NCBI GenBank assembly: GCA_032718475.1
Contig: JAUCBJ010007478.1
Coordinates: 1 to 27,178 of the forward strand
DNA length: 27,178 nt
Direction of reading: 5' to 3'
From: Nemertoderma westbladi
Taxonomy: Eukaryota > Xenacoelomorpha > Nemertodermatida > Nemertodermatidae
The stretch's first letter is position 1, and the number at the start of each line of letters is the position of its first letter. The notes below the pieces were generated by a model that saw only the letters and a list, made by a program, of their open reading frames with translations, was not told where the DNA came from and ran no database searches. Shown here in pieces: positions 9,601-19,088 of this stretch. Made by a program: the position numbers and the translations under genes.

Positions 9601-12600
9601 TTGGGTGTTACTCCCGTCTTATACAAGTTACAGTACTTAGTTAAGTATCTATCCATTACTTATCCACTATAAATTTCATACATAAATATCCACACATAAA
9701 TTTATTTCCCGCCAAAATAATAATTCGTCCACTATATTTTTCCTTCACTAAAAATAATTATTCTCCACTATATATATTTATATTATATTTAAGTTATTTT
9801 ATTTATTTATTTATTTACTATTTATAATTATTGAATAATAATAATAATAATATTGGTTATTTATATAGCGCTTTTCTACGCACAGCATACTCAAAGCGCT
9901 TTTATTATCATTACCCCAGCAAAGCCAGGTTCCCATTAACGCTGGGTTGGCGTAGGCACTAATGTCTAAAGCGAAATTGCGAAATTTCTACAGCCTTTAT
10001 TCGGATTCGAACCTGCGCCACCAAACACTATATTGTGTAAGCAGTTCAGGCGCCGTATCCACTCGGACACTGCGACATTGAACTTCCAATTATTTTACGT
10101 AATTAGACTTATATTATAATTATTTTTTTTTTTTGACATACGAAATCCAAGAAAATCCGTATAATAGCAAGATAAAGTAGATATAAAACAACTTATGGCA
10201 CAAAGTACAAATTGCACCACTCTAAAGGGCCCAACACCAAGCGGGGGGGGGGGGATCAATACCGATCCAGTAGGTCAGATCCCCGTAAACCTGAGCCGTC
10301 CCCAAATCCAAGACCCCGCCACGTCCGACGACCACCGCGCAGACAGAGGGAGTTGGAACGGAGTAAGGAAAACTGGAGGCGCCTCCGAACTCCACCCAAG
10401 ACACAGGCGAGGCCGCGTTCCCTCATACTTCGCCGTCGCGAGACTAAGGTCTCGGCGAGGTGGCGAATAAGGATTTCAGCCACCTTGCACCACACCCCGT
10501 CGGTGGTTCCGACTAGTGGGGTGAAGGAGATCCGACGATCCTCACACACCGCGCCATAGTGGACCTTCTTAGCGCGGACCCTCTGCTGGAGGACGGAGTC
10601 TAGAGACCGCGACCGATTAACGTATGAGGGGGCGTCAGCGTTAACAATCGCAATGTCGAAAGACGCCACCCTCTATTCGGCCCAGACTCCCCTCGCCAGG
10701 AGGTCCGCCCTTACACTACCCACCTAGCGGCCATGTCTATCCAGGTAGCCGGTGTCCAGCGTGACCCCACGCTGGACACACGACCCCCCGAACGCTGTCG
10801 CAATCAGGTCCCCGAACACCTCCCGCACCTCGTCGTGACGCCTAATAATAAGCCCGCCCGACTTACAGTTCAGGGCGTGCGAGGTCGTAAAAGGTCCCCC
10901 ACACCCCTTTTGCCGGCCGGCAGACTAGGTGGCGTCATTCCGTACCTCAGATTGAGGTTGTCGCGGATATTATAATTATACATTAGAGACTAAAAATAAT
11001 TATGTTTCAACACTTTTGAATTTTGTATCCACTAAATATAATCATATTTCACTAAAAAAATTTAAAATGTAATCACTTTCCACTAAATTTATTAATTTTC
11101 CACTGATTTGAATCTTTTTCACTAAAATAATCGCACTCTCTTTCGCATTGTCATTAGGTCAGCTGCGTTAATAATTGTATTTGTATTATATATTGGAGCA
11201 ATTTTATTATCGCGACAAAATCAAACAATATTATGTGATGATATTTAGTGATTGTAAAAAAAATTATAGTAAAATAATGATTATATTTAATGAATAAATT
11301 ATTAGTTTTAGTGATAAATTGTTATTTTTAGTGATAAATGATTATTTTCAGTGACAATTAGATTATTTTTAGTGATAAATGATTATATTTAGTGAGAAAT
11401 CATTGCTTTTATTGAAAATTTCATTATTTTTAGTTGAGTCGAAAAATATGTGTCTTATTTATATTTCCTCTCTAACTTAATTTACCCCTCTAGGAACGAG
11501 ATAATTGGTGTTGTGTACCAGGAATACAAAGAGACGCCTGCGGCATCCAAGTACTGCGCGGTATCCCGGGATGGTAAATGTTTCCTCTGGAACAACCAAC
11601 TAAACCTCATCAAATCCTGTTTCTTAGACAGTGACGTGGGTACCAAATCTACCTGGGTGACGTCATTGGTCGCTATTCCAACCGTCTCTATGATAATCGC
11701 CGCGACTACCCGAGATAACCTTTTATTTTTCGATGTCGCCGGGGCGAAATTCGAACTTCAGTTCAATGTCCACGGGTTGAAGACATACGTGACGGCGATG
11801 GCTTTCCTCGATTCGGGCCCCACAACGCTTTATCTTGGGGACGCGAGCGGTTCCGTTACAATGGTAACAGGAATGTTACACAGCGAAGCCAAGACAGAAC
11901 TTCTACCAGCTGAATTCTCCTTCTCCGAGTTGAAAGGCGGCGATATTATTGAGGGTGTTAAGGTAAAAACGTTCGCGCGGGTCCACCGAGATTGGGTGCG
12001 GAAGATAGAGCCGGTCGCGGATATGAATGTGTTTATTTCGAGTTGTGCCGATGATGAGACATCAATGTTTATCGGGAGCGTAGATGGGATAAGAAAAAAT
12101 TCAACCTTCAGAATAAATAAGGGTATCTTCGCGTTTGTTTATATTAGCGATCAGAATTTGATAGCAACTGGGGGACGTGATCGATTCCTACGGATCTGGA
12201 ATCCTTACTTTACAGATAAACCAACTTCTATACTTGGCACTCATGCCGCTGCCATAATGCACATGATATATGATACAAACAATTCGCAACTTGTGAGTGT
12301 GGATAAAGCCAATGTGTTGCGTGTGTGGGATGTTGTTAATCAAACATGTGTTCAGCGAATAAGCATGTCCCGACGTTTGTACCACGAGCCATTCACGGTG
12401 GCTCACGTCACCCAATCAACGTCCACGCTGCTCGTTGGTGCTCACCAGTTATTGGCATTACATCACGTAGGTGTTGTCCGCGAGTCGCAGATGTATAAAA
12501 GTCACGAGAGGCCAATCGCAGCTGCGTTGTATAATCCGGAATTCAACTATGTAGTGTCAGCATGTTATGGTTCGTGTGTGTCGGTTTGGAGTCTGAAGAG

Positions 12601-14317
12601 AGGAGAGAAAATCATGCAATTCCAAGAAGCTCACACTCGAAACGTAAAGGGTAGTATAGAGATCATTGAGATCACTTGTTTGGCTTTCGATCCGAGTTTC
12701 CGGAGGTTGATCACTGGTGCAGCTGATGGATCGCTCAAAGTGTGGAACTTCAACAACGGTGCTTGTTTGCAGGAACTCTACACTAACTGTACTCGAGAGG
12801 TGACCGGGATCACATGCACACGGAAGCACATAGTAGCGGTGGGTTGGGACCGCTATGTGAGCGTGTACCTCGACACGAAAACGGATCAGTTGTATCTCCG
12901 GCAGTGGGCGAGAGTTCATGATGCGGATATTGTAGATGTTGCTTTCAATGATATGGAGAACATAATCATCACCGCGAGTATCGATGGACTCATTCTCGTC
13001 TGGTCCGTGGAAACTGAAAGTATTGTGAGAGAGATGAACGCAAATGTTGGACCAAATGCCAATATGCCGAGTAAAATCTACCCAAGGGCAAGGCGAGTGA
13101 AACCCCAATCCGCCCATCCTGTGGTTAGACCTTGGTCTATAACATATTCGCGAAGACATTCAGAGCCTAGAAAAGCGACAAGCAAATCACCCGGGATAAT
13201 AGAAAACGGCGTCGGCCCCGAATGCTACACAGTAGAAAAACTATTGGTCCTAAATTCTCGGCAGCAGCACTTTAAAACAGCAACGCTACTAGTGTGCGGC
13301 GAAGATGCCCATATTTGGGCTTGGTCAATGGCCCCGTATAGCGGCTTACTAGGTGAATTTGTCGCTGGTTTGGAAGGCTTTGTTACTTCCATGACAACAA
13401 ACACCAGAAATCAGTTTATTATAACGGCGGATTCAGTGGGTTACATCCGCATTTGGGATATTCACGACAAATGGGTCGAACGAAGTGCCTTAAAAGATAT
13501 TATTTACAAGGTTCCTGGATACAATAACTTCGCTAAAGTCAAACAGCTGCCCTTACTATATTCAAAGGAAATATTGGATGCGAATATAGGATATGAAGCT
13601 CCTCCTTTGCTAAATGCGTTTCAAGGTCACTGCGAAGGAATATCCCATGTGGAATTGGTTGAACAATCGGATCTTATTATCACCTCTAGTCTGGACTGTT
13701 CTGTCCGACTGTGGACTCTGAAGGGGCAGTATGTGGGCACCTTCGGACAGACGAAGTTATGGGATGTCCATAGTCTGAAATCCAAGACCGGGACATTGCC
13801 GCATGATGTACGACGTGTCGCAAGCGCCAACACCTTGCGTGTTCTACATGGCGGGGTATCCAGCCAATGGAAGGTTGCCAAAAACGTATTGCGAGTCGCA
13901 CAGCAGACGAAATCGGCTTCGCGACAACTCAATTATGATTCTGAGAAAAACATTGAAAGCAATGCCGCAGAGGTACTGGAGAAGGTCGTGAAAGAAGACG
14001 TGGCTAATGTTCCTTTGGAGCAGTGGAGAAGCGAAATCCTGGGTAAATCTTATAGACCGATAGCGAGAACACGGGCAATGTCCGCCCCCAGTGTGTGGTC
14101 CCCAGGAAAGGACCAGGTTCGCGCCTACAATGCGTTGCCTTACTATCCCGTACCGGTCGTACCACCCCCCACAATGCCCGAGCTTCTAAAAGAAGCTCGT
14201 ATCAGACAAGCTGCACTGTCGCGAAGATTGGCGGTTTCGAAAAAGCAAAAGATTAAACTTACAGCGATACAACTATTCGTTAACAAAAACAACTTTTTAT
14301 CAGTAACCAAAAAGTAG
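6528..14317 (+). CDS. EF-hand/WD40 protein, WDY/WDR49-like (four-exon gene)
   Basis: Joining 6528-6601, 8028-8163, 8741-8886 and 11494-14317 gives 3180 nt, 1059 residues plus stop, with matching phase at all three GT-AG junctions. The order is a short N-terminus, two EF-hands (loops at about residues 34-45 and 75-86), then about 13 WD-like blades that should form two beta-propellers, and a basic tail. This is the architecture of WDY (WD repeat-containing protein on Y chromosome) in insects and the vertebrate WDR49/WDR64/EFCAB8 group, and the length is usual for WDY proteins. Relatives are mostly reported from testis or ciliated tissue, so a role in motile cilia or sperm is plausible but inferred. 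The introns carry a minisatellite and nested mobile elements; the coding exons look free of lesions. Exon 1 is the least certain part. Confidence 0.8.
6602..7765. other. First part of intron 1 of the WDY-like gene; nothing coding seen
   Basis: AT-rich sequence from the exon 1 donor to the start of the minisatellite. It includes a palindromic run of GTAC/TACGTA motifs near 6632-6652 and scattered TAGGCCTA sites (6654, 7301, 7556). Confidence 0.4.
7766..7998. repeat. 22-bp minisatellite, about 10.5 copies, abutting exon 2
   Basis: The unit is close to GTAGGCCTACACCCTACAGT plus AT. Inner copies are nearly identical, with recurring variants (GGCATAC for GGCCTAC, CGGTAT for CAGTAT); outer copies are more diverged. 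Each full unit holds the palindrome GTAGGCCTAC. The array ends about 30 bases before the exon 2 splice site. Confidence 0.9.
8028..8163 (+). CDS. WDY-like gene, exon 2 (first EF-hand)
   Basis: The exon follows a TTTATTTAG acceptor and ends AAG|GTTAAA. It encodes 45 residues with a full EF-hand helix-loop-helix; the loop reads DEDGGGGLDMEE, with Asp at 1, 3 and 9 and Glu at 12, so calcium binding is credible. The flanking helices LQEIFEEA and FRFAMEQTV fit the fold. It begins about 30 bases after the end of the 22-bp minisatellite. Confidence 0.85.
8164..8740. other. Intron 2 of the WDY-like gene; nothing further seen
   Basis: AT-rich intron with good donor (GTTAAA, weak) and acceptor (TAACTTTCAG). 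No repeat or RNA gene is visible. Confidence 0.5.
8741..8886 (+). CDS. WDY-like gene, exon 3 (second EF-hand)
   Basis: The exon lies between CTTTCAG and AG|GTTTGC. Its 48 complete codons open with a textbook EF-hand loop, DTNCDGTVDWDE, carrying all the usual ligand positions, followed by helix YLSYMLREF. The last two bases (AG) combine with the first G of exon 4 to give Arg. The ATG at 8633 that opens the longer frame lies in the intron. Confidence 0.87.
9092..9588. mobile_element. Foldback/MITE-like inverted repeat in intron 3
   Basis: The left arm at about 9092-9162 (ATTAATATCCCGCCTCAATG to GTGGCACGTTTTT) is repeated in inverse at about 9519-9588. A second inner pair, 9164-9196 (CCCCTGGAGAGGGATTAATT) and 9404-9433, is also inverted. 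Only a few mismatches are seen per arm. Long G (from about 9051) and C (from about 9205) runs flank the left arm. No open frame lies inside, so this is a non-autonomous element. Part of the right arm resembles the interior of the element at 24773-25011. Confidence 0.8.
9836..10080 (-). mobile_element. tRNA-derived SINE
   Basis: On the minus strand the head is a tRNA-like sequence with an A-box-like TGTCCGAGTGG (10069-10059) and a perfect B box GGTTCGAATCC (10013-10003), and an extra-arm-length gap between them as in tRNA-Ser/Leu. The body follows, ending with GCGCTTTGAG, AAAAGCGCTATATAAAT and an (ATT)n tail at 9836-9852. GCGCTNTATAAAT plus a trinucleotide tail is a familiar 3' end of metazoan SINEs mobilised by LINEs. 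It is inserted in intron 3, antisense to the host gene. Confidence 0.8.
10256..10970 (-). pseudogene. Decayed retroelement fragment, C-terminal region of a pol-like protein
   Basis: This 700-base block is far richer in GC than its surroundings. Conceptual minus-strand translation, with frame breaks, gives NLRYGMTPPSLPA, then a cysteine/histidine patch with LQHALNCKSGGLIIRRHDEV, then (10669-10256, open for 137 codons) SFDIAIVNADAPSYVNRS, RRISFTPLVGTTDGV and NSLCLRGGRRTWRGLGFGDG. I recognise this order from the C-terminal ends of retroelement polyproteins common in invertebrates. The Cys/His patch followed by RHxE and a DI/DV strand resembles a restriction-like endonuclease, but that link is inference. 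At least one frameshift and a stop (near 10730) mark it as dead. No reverse transcriptase motif is present in the window part. Confidence 0.6.
10987..11430. repeat. Inverted clusters of ~21-bp TTTTAGTGATAAATGATTA-type repeats
   Basis: From 11285 to 11430 the motif ATTTTTAGTGATAAATGATT is repeated about six times with a period of 21 bases. From 10987 to 11130 (and again at 9740-9780) the reverse complement, TTTCACTAAAAATAATT-like, recurs with looser spacing. The two sets face each other around 11140-11260 and could fold into a long hairpin. This looks like arms of a foldback-type element into whose region the SINE and the retroelement fragment also landed. Confidence 0.6.
11494..14317 (+). CDS. 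WDY-like gene, exon 4 (WD40 propellers and stop)
   Basis: This single 2824-nt exon starts after CCCCTCTAG and ends at TAG 14315-14317. It encodes 940 residues with about 13 WD-type repeats. Blade ends that can be read include DGKCFLWN, GGRDRFLRIWN, KANVLRVWDV, ADGSLKVWNF, SIDGLILVWSV, VGYIRIWDI and LDCSVRLWTL. The last 190 residues are basic and rich in Ser, Ala and Pro, with no WD signature, and look disordered. The open frame extends upstream to an ATG at 11450, but the acceptor and the Arg codon formed with exon 3 place the true exon start at 11494. GC content is clearly higher than in the surrounding introns, as expected for coding DNA. Confidence 0.9.
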
Positions 14318-16257
14318 ATTGCAAAATAATACCCTTTGTTTAAACTTATATTGTGTTTGGTATTAATGAAATGAATTGTTTCATTAGGGTTATTAAAGCA
14401 CAGCATTATAGCTATCCGAAACAAGATTTTTTAAAAGTGAAGTAAAGTAAAAGTTTTGATTTTTGTGCTAGGCAATGTTATATGCACAAACTCCGACGAC
14501 TTATTTTCAGAGAGGGCGCCCCAGAACTATACCACCAGAGGAAACTGGTACTAATTTTTCTTAACTTAAAGGTAAACACAAGAGTCTTGTGCGATAAATA
14601 CTATTGTGTTTTTTACCTTTATGTTAATATATACATAACAACCCCCTGTTAGTCAGAATGTCGGTATTTCAACTAATTTTTCTTCAATTCATGGATGCAA
14701 GGCAGATATACTTTACATCAAGCAATGGAGGCTACTCCCTTTAAAGCATTAGTGCCAAAACGAAAACTCCCAGCTGTACTATAGAGTTCAACCATGAAAG
14801 ATAAAGTGGCGCCCTCAATTCCTTACAGATAACAACCAAGAGAGAAATGAGCCCACTTGTTAATTCCGGGTTGCCTCCATTTTACTGAAAAATGTGCAAT
14901 TTTGGAATGATCAAATATTTATTTTATTGAAGTATTAAATGAAATATCTCAAACAATAAAAAGTGCCAATACACGATGCCTGAAGTAATCAATCAAAAAT
15001 AACAGGACCTAAATTAAAAATAAGCAAATGGAATTCCTAAATAAGACCCAAATCTTTAAAAAATGATGATATTTGATTATATAAAAATGAAATAAATCTA
15101 ACATGTGTGTATAAATCATGTTGTTTCACAATATTCTAACTATATAAAGGCACAAAAACGAAATTGTATTGTTCAACAAAAATGGTCAAACAAAAATTAA
15201 GTACTTTCAAGTGTGCCATTTATGATAGTAATAAAAATAAAATCTCGCAAATTGCGCTTTTGAAAAAAGATAACATTATTACACTATGATGAATTATCAG
15301 CTGTCTGATAAGTATCATAACACTTACCATATACCCTAATGTCACGGACTATCCACCTCTTACACATGAGAAAGTGAAAGTAATCAATAAAATTACTAAC
15401 TTGTCTTATTTCAGAAATTAACATATCCCAGCATTACATATTTAAATGATTAGTTAATGGATAAGTTAACATAATGTAACAAAATTGCGTACATCATTGT
15501 GTGAAAAGTTCATTTGTCAAAGTTAAACCTCCTCATTGAAGTGAGAATGGGGAAGCGGGGATTGAGGAAAATCCCATCCCAGTGAATTAATATCTATGTA
15601 CGTGTACGTACACATGTGTAAATAAACACATGTCTCGTAGTACGCTGAAAGGTCCTGGTCACACAATGACGTAAACAGTTTTTGAGCGTCACTAAACCCT
15701 TTACGGTTACCCACTAAGTAAACAACGTTACATCGTGACCTTAGAGCCAGAACAACACATACCACAATTAAAAAAAAAATTTCACCAAAATTACTCAAGA
15801 TGGCGTTCTACATCTTATGTTAAAATCCTAGACTTGTATGTCAGTCCGTTTAGGAGATATGGGAAACCAGAACAACCCTCACAACATAAAAGTTGAAAAC
15901 TGTTAGAGGTAAAACAACACATACCAAACTTATTCGAAGCAAAACAACCCACACTACACAATGCAAAGTATGGCAACTCATGTGTATTATAAACGAATCA
16001 AAAGAAGCCAAATTTTTCTGGAATATGTATTTATTAACGGCAAAGTTGATTAATATGAACTATTCCACGCACTACCTGACGCGAGTTAAATGGTAATTTA
16101 GATTACCGGTACAGTAATGTCGTTTATAGGATCTGATGATGAGCCTTTACGAGCCAAAAACAATTGAACGAAAATGATACTTTTGTCATAATCTATTGAT
16201 TTTTAAAGAATGTTAGTATTGAATCAAATCTAAATTAATATAATTACTTGTTTTCAA
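14318..16257. other. Intergenic region with no supported gene
   Basis: AT-rich. The only frame of note is on the minus strand at 15798-15523 (91 codons, beginning with TTG not ATG), with a hydrophobic stretch FFLIVVCVVLAL followed by a mixed-composition segment; it could be an exon of an unknown membrane protein but has no clear splice sites. The plus strand at 15795-15804 reads CAAGATGGCG, a YY1-like motif. A perfect 8-bp hairpin stem (ACATGTGT/ACACATGT, 6-base loop) lies near 15612-15633. Confidence 0.35.
14392..14397 (+). promoter_or_regulatory. Candidate polyadenylation signal (ATTAAA) of the WDY-like gene
   Basis: ATTAAA, the common variant hexamer, lies 75 bases after the TAG stop, a usual 3' UTR length for a compact gene. 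No other evidence supports it. Confidence 0.3.
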
Positions 16258-18229
16258 ATGAGTTATTATCGGAGTAGGGCTATTTATAGAAATTACCATT
16301 TAAATCACATGTGCTCAAATGAGAATTCACCAGCAGGTGATGCCGATGTACAAATGGACTATGTTGATGACTTGGAGTTTACAGAGTTAAATTATATTCC
16401 ATCATCTAGTTATACTACTACTAGGATCGGCATGCTGCATTGCAGCTGCATTTTTAAGAATGCTGTGCCGGCTTGTCAACAAAATTGCACCGCCACAACT
16501 CCCTTTCACCCATGACATTTGCTAGATCATCCGCATCTTTAAGGCCAGTGTCCTTTAAGATGCGTCTCAAGAAAGTCATGGGCTGTCCACCATGCTTATT
16601 CACTCCATGAGGCTGCCAAAGTACAAGATTATGCACTGGCTGGTCCTGACGGCGAAAGCAATGTCCTGCAAAGCGGAGGCGATTTTGTTCTAGTGTCAAG
16701 CTTGGTGGAACCAATGAGACACCTCCAATGTTATATAGTGTCTGGTTGGAGATGTGTGCATTGTACTTGACACAATGAACCCGGTGTAGCATTCTTGTGA
16801 ATGTGCCATCCAGAGATTTGGTGTCCTCAGCAATTAGAGCCCAGCATGGACTCCCGTAGAGGAGTACTGGAACTACTGCTGCTCTAAATAATCGGACCTT
16901 AAGTTTCCGATTAATTCTCGGTGACTTCCAAATCCTGGAAAGCCTATTCAAGGCTGCCCATGCCTTTCCCTTACATATTCGAAGGTCCTCACCTGACTTC
17001 CGGATCCATGATCCCAGGTAACAGAAGTCGTCCACATGCTCAAGGATACCATCCTTTGAGCTTATGCTCATCCGATCAGAGACTTGCTGAGGACTTTCAA
17101 AGTTAACTGTCAGAATTTTGGTCTTTCTGGAGTTAATAAAAAGACCAACACTAGAAGCAGCATGTTCTAATGAGCTGAGGAGCCGTTGGGCTCCCTCTAA
17201 TGATTCTGAGAGTACTCCTAAGTCATCAGCAAAGTCTAGATCAGTTAGGTACTTGGCAGGATTTCCTCGACTTCTGGAGCCAGTAGGTGGAGTTATCATC
17301 ACCCCATCATCATTATGATGATCTAAGGACATGCGTAGAACATAGTCAACCACAATAATGAACAAGAATGGTGCAAGTGCGTCTCCTTGGAGGACGCCCC
17401 ATAACACTTCAAATGGTTCTGTGTCACCGTCAACAGTAGACACAAATGTTGTCGAACCATCGTATACTGATCTGATTGCTGCAATAATTTCATCAGGAAT
17501 CCCATATAATGAAAGTATGCTGAACATAAGTTGAAGAAGTCAACAAAGATAACAGCCAGATGCCTGTCTTTCTTTTTTGATAATTCTTCAATTATCCTTC
17601 TAAGTGCTAAAATGGGCTCCATGGTCCCACGACCTTTACGGAACCCATTCTGATTTCCACGGAGCAGTCTCTCAATGGGATCCCTGATGCGATTTAATAG
17701 AATCCTATTGTATAGCTTTGCAGCAATCGAGATCAATTAGATTCCCCGAAAAGAACCATAGAGTGTTAGGTTGCCCTTTTTGGGAACTGGCACCAACTTA
17801 TTTGTTTTCATTTCTTGTGGGACTCTTGTTGTTCGGTACATGTCTACTATGATGGGATAGATGAGCTTTAAACACTCAGGTATTTTAAAGACCTCAGGGG
17901 GAACACCATCTACTCCACTGGCACGATTGGTCTTAATGCTCTTTGCAGCAGCCTTCACTTCTGCAAAGGAGAAATCGCCAATGGGAATATCTGGGAGTAC
18001 AGACTCAGACACTTTTACTTCTATAAAGTTATCAGGCAATACCCTGTCATTATTGAGGAGCTTTTCAAAGTGGGCTTTCCAACCATTGAGGCGATCGGCT
18101 GGTGATTCAGCCTTAACCTTGGTGGATGGTTGGCTTTTCCGCCCAGTAAGCAGATTGGTCGATTTCCATGCCTGGGCATCTAGTTATAGTGATGATGACG
18201 ATGATCCTAGTCCAAATTTGTCTAGGTAA
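16258..18229 (+). pseudogene. Small acidic reading frame interrupted by a LINE
   Basis: An ATG at 16258 opens 52 codons that reach the left target-site duplication of the LINE (16403-16414). Skipping the element and one duplicate copy, the frame resumes at 18189 without shift and continues for 13 codons (SDDDDDPSPNLSR) to TAA at 18227-18229, 65 residues in all. The C-terminal half is acidic (VQMDYVDDLEF, then five Asp). I do not recognise it. It may be the last exon of a spliced gene: an acceptor-like TTCACCAG lies at 16326-16333, and TCTAG|GTAATA at the end could be a donor. Alternatively the open frame is chance. Confidence 0.3.
16415..18176 (-). mobile_element. 5'-truncated, dead LINE copy (non-LTR reverse transcriptase), copy A
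   Basis: The boundaries are set by a 12-bp direct repeat, CATCTAGTTATA, at 16403-16414 and 18177-18188. The minus-strand product runs from a linker (AWKSTNLLTGRKSQ) through reverse transcriptase blocks NRASGVDGVPPEVF, LVPVPKKGNL, LRGNQNGFRKGRG and the active-site box FADDLGVL (near 17240), to a C-terminal thumb/connection region ending near 16454 and a (TAG)n tail at 16415-16423. Lesions: a nonsense codon at 17739-17737, and near 17530 a net loss of 25 bases that removes the motif A aspartate region and shifts the frame. The endonuclease half is missing by truncation. The clade is not certain; the tail and RT look RTE- or jockey-like. Confidence 0.88.
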
Positions 18230-18820
18230 TAGCAATGACGTCATAGGGAAACATATGAGGAAGCATGGCAAGGGGCAAAAAATATCCAATAGAGCAGCAT
18301 GGAAATGTAATGTGCGTAATTCCGACGCGAAATTTAAATATCTATCATGCTTTACCAGGAAAAACACCATTCAATAGTCGAGGAATGACGTGAGTTGTTC
18401 TGTTTCTGTGATAAAATCCTAGAGTTAAAACAACACCACAGACTAGAGTTAATGTTAAATTTCAGTATGTGTTGTTTTGCCTCTTTGGAAAATAACGAAA
18501 AAAAAACAGTTTTTTCATTAACAAAATTTATTCTAAATGCTAGCCACTATTATAAAATGTATCATTGTATCTTCCCAGACCTCTGTCGAAAAAATCAGGA
18601 GACGGGATCCATATAGAGGGAAATGAGAAGGTTTTTTGCATTTTTCTCGAAACCACATTTTTTGGTTAGTGTTGTTCTGGCTCTTTGGTCACGACATAAC
18701 TATGATAAACAATAATAACTTCATATATTTTTACTCACTAAATAAATAACGTTCCAATATATTACATATAATAATAAATACCTATATTTTAATATACTAA
18801 ATAAACAACTTCCTAAATTA
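18230..18820. other. Intergenic sequence downstream of the PLD-like gene
   Basis: AT-rich with no gene seen. TGTTGTTTTGCCTCTTTGG (about 18472-18490) and TGTTGTTCTGGCTCTTTGG (about 18669-18687) are related to each other, and the reverse complement of a related sequence occurs near 15900-15960. An AATAAA on the minus strand (about 18533-18528) is a possible polyadenylation signal for the PLD-like gene, though distant from its stop. Confidence 0.35.
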
Positions 18821-19088
18821 TTATAAATAATAATAGCTAAGTCTTCTCGACTCATTATTTCTCGTAAATATACTATCTGGAATACAAATATTTTCAACGC
18901 TACCATATTCTGTGACTCTAAGAGTAAATGGCAGTATACATCCGCTGTTAGGGTCCGCGGGTGGTGGATAGGCGGATGTCAGTAAACGTATATTGCTGCG
19001 AGCTAGATCCGCCATTAATTGGACACAATTCAGCGAGGATGGCAGCAGAAAGTTGCTGCTAAAGGTTCCTGTATGCCCCTCCCACAAT
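18821..19088 (-). CDS. PLD-like gene, exon 3 (C-terminal tail and stop)
   Basis: The exon follows TTTATTTAG; its first A completes an Arg codon, so the junction reads QRLRLRLWEGHTGTF, matching the R-x-x-LW-x-EH-x-G block of the family. It ends at TAA 18823-18821. The final 20 residues after IPDSIF differ from the usual short PLD end and may be free to vary. The frame's TTG at 19087 is Leu, not a start. Confidence 0.85.

Noticed and set aside
9985-10080. A functional tRNA-Ser or tRNA-Leu gene
   Set aside because: A and B boxes are present, but the sequence continues into a SINE body with a LINE-type 3' tail, so it is a SINE head.
10195-10975. Several plus-strand frames in the GC-rich block, and the idea of an rRNA fragment
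   Set aside because: High GC makes stops rare on both strands; only the minus strand gives family-like motifs. I see no conserved rRNA core sequence.
12557-13159. 200-codon minus-strand frame inside the WD40 exon
   Set aside because: It is antisense to a clearly conserved WD40 coding exon and has no recognisable domain.
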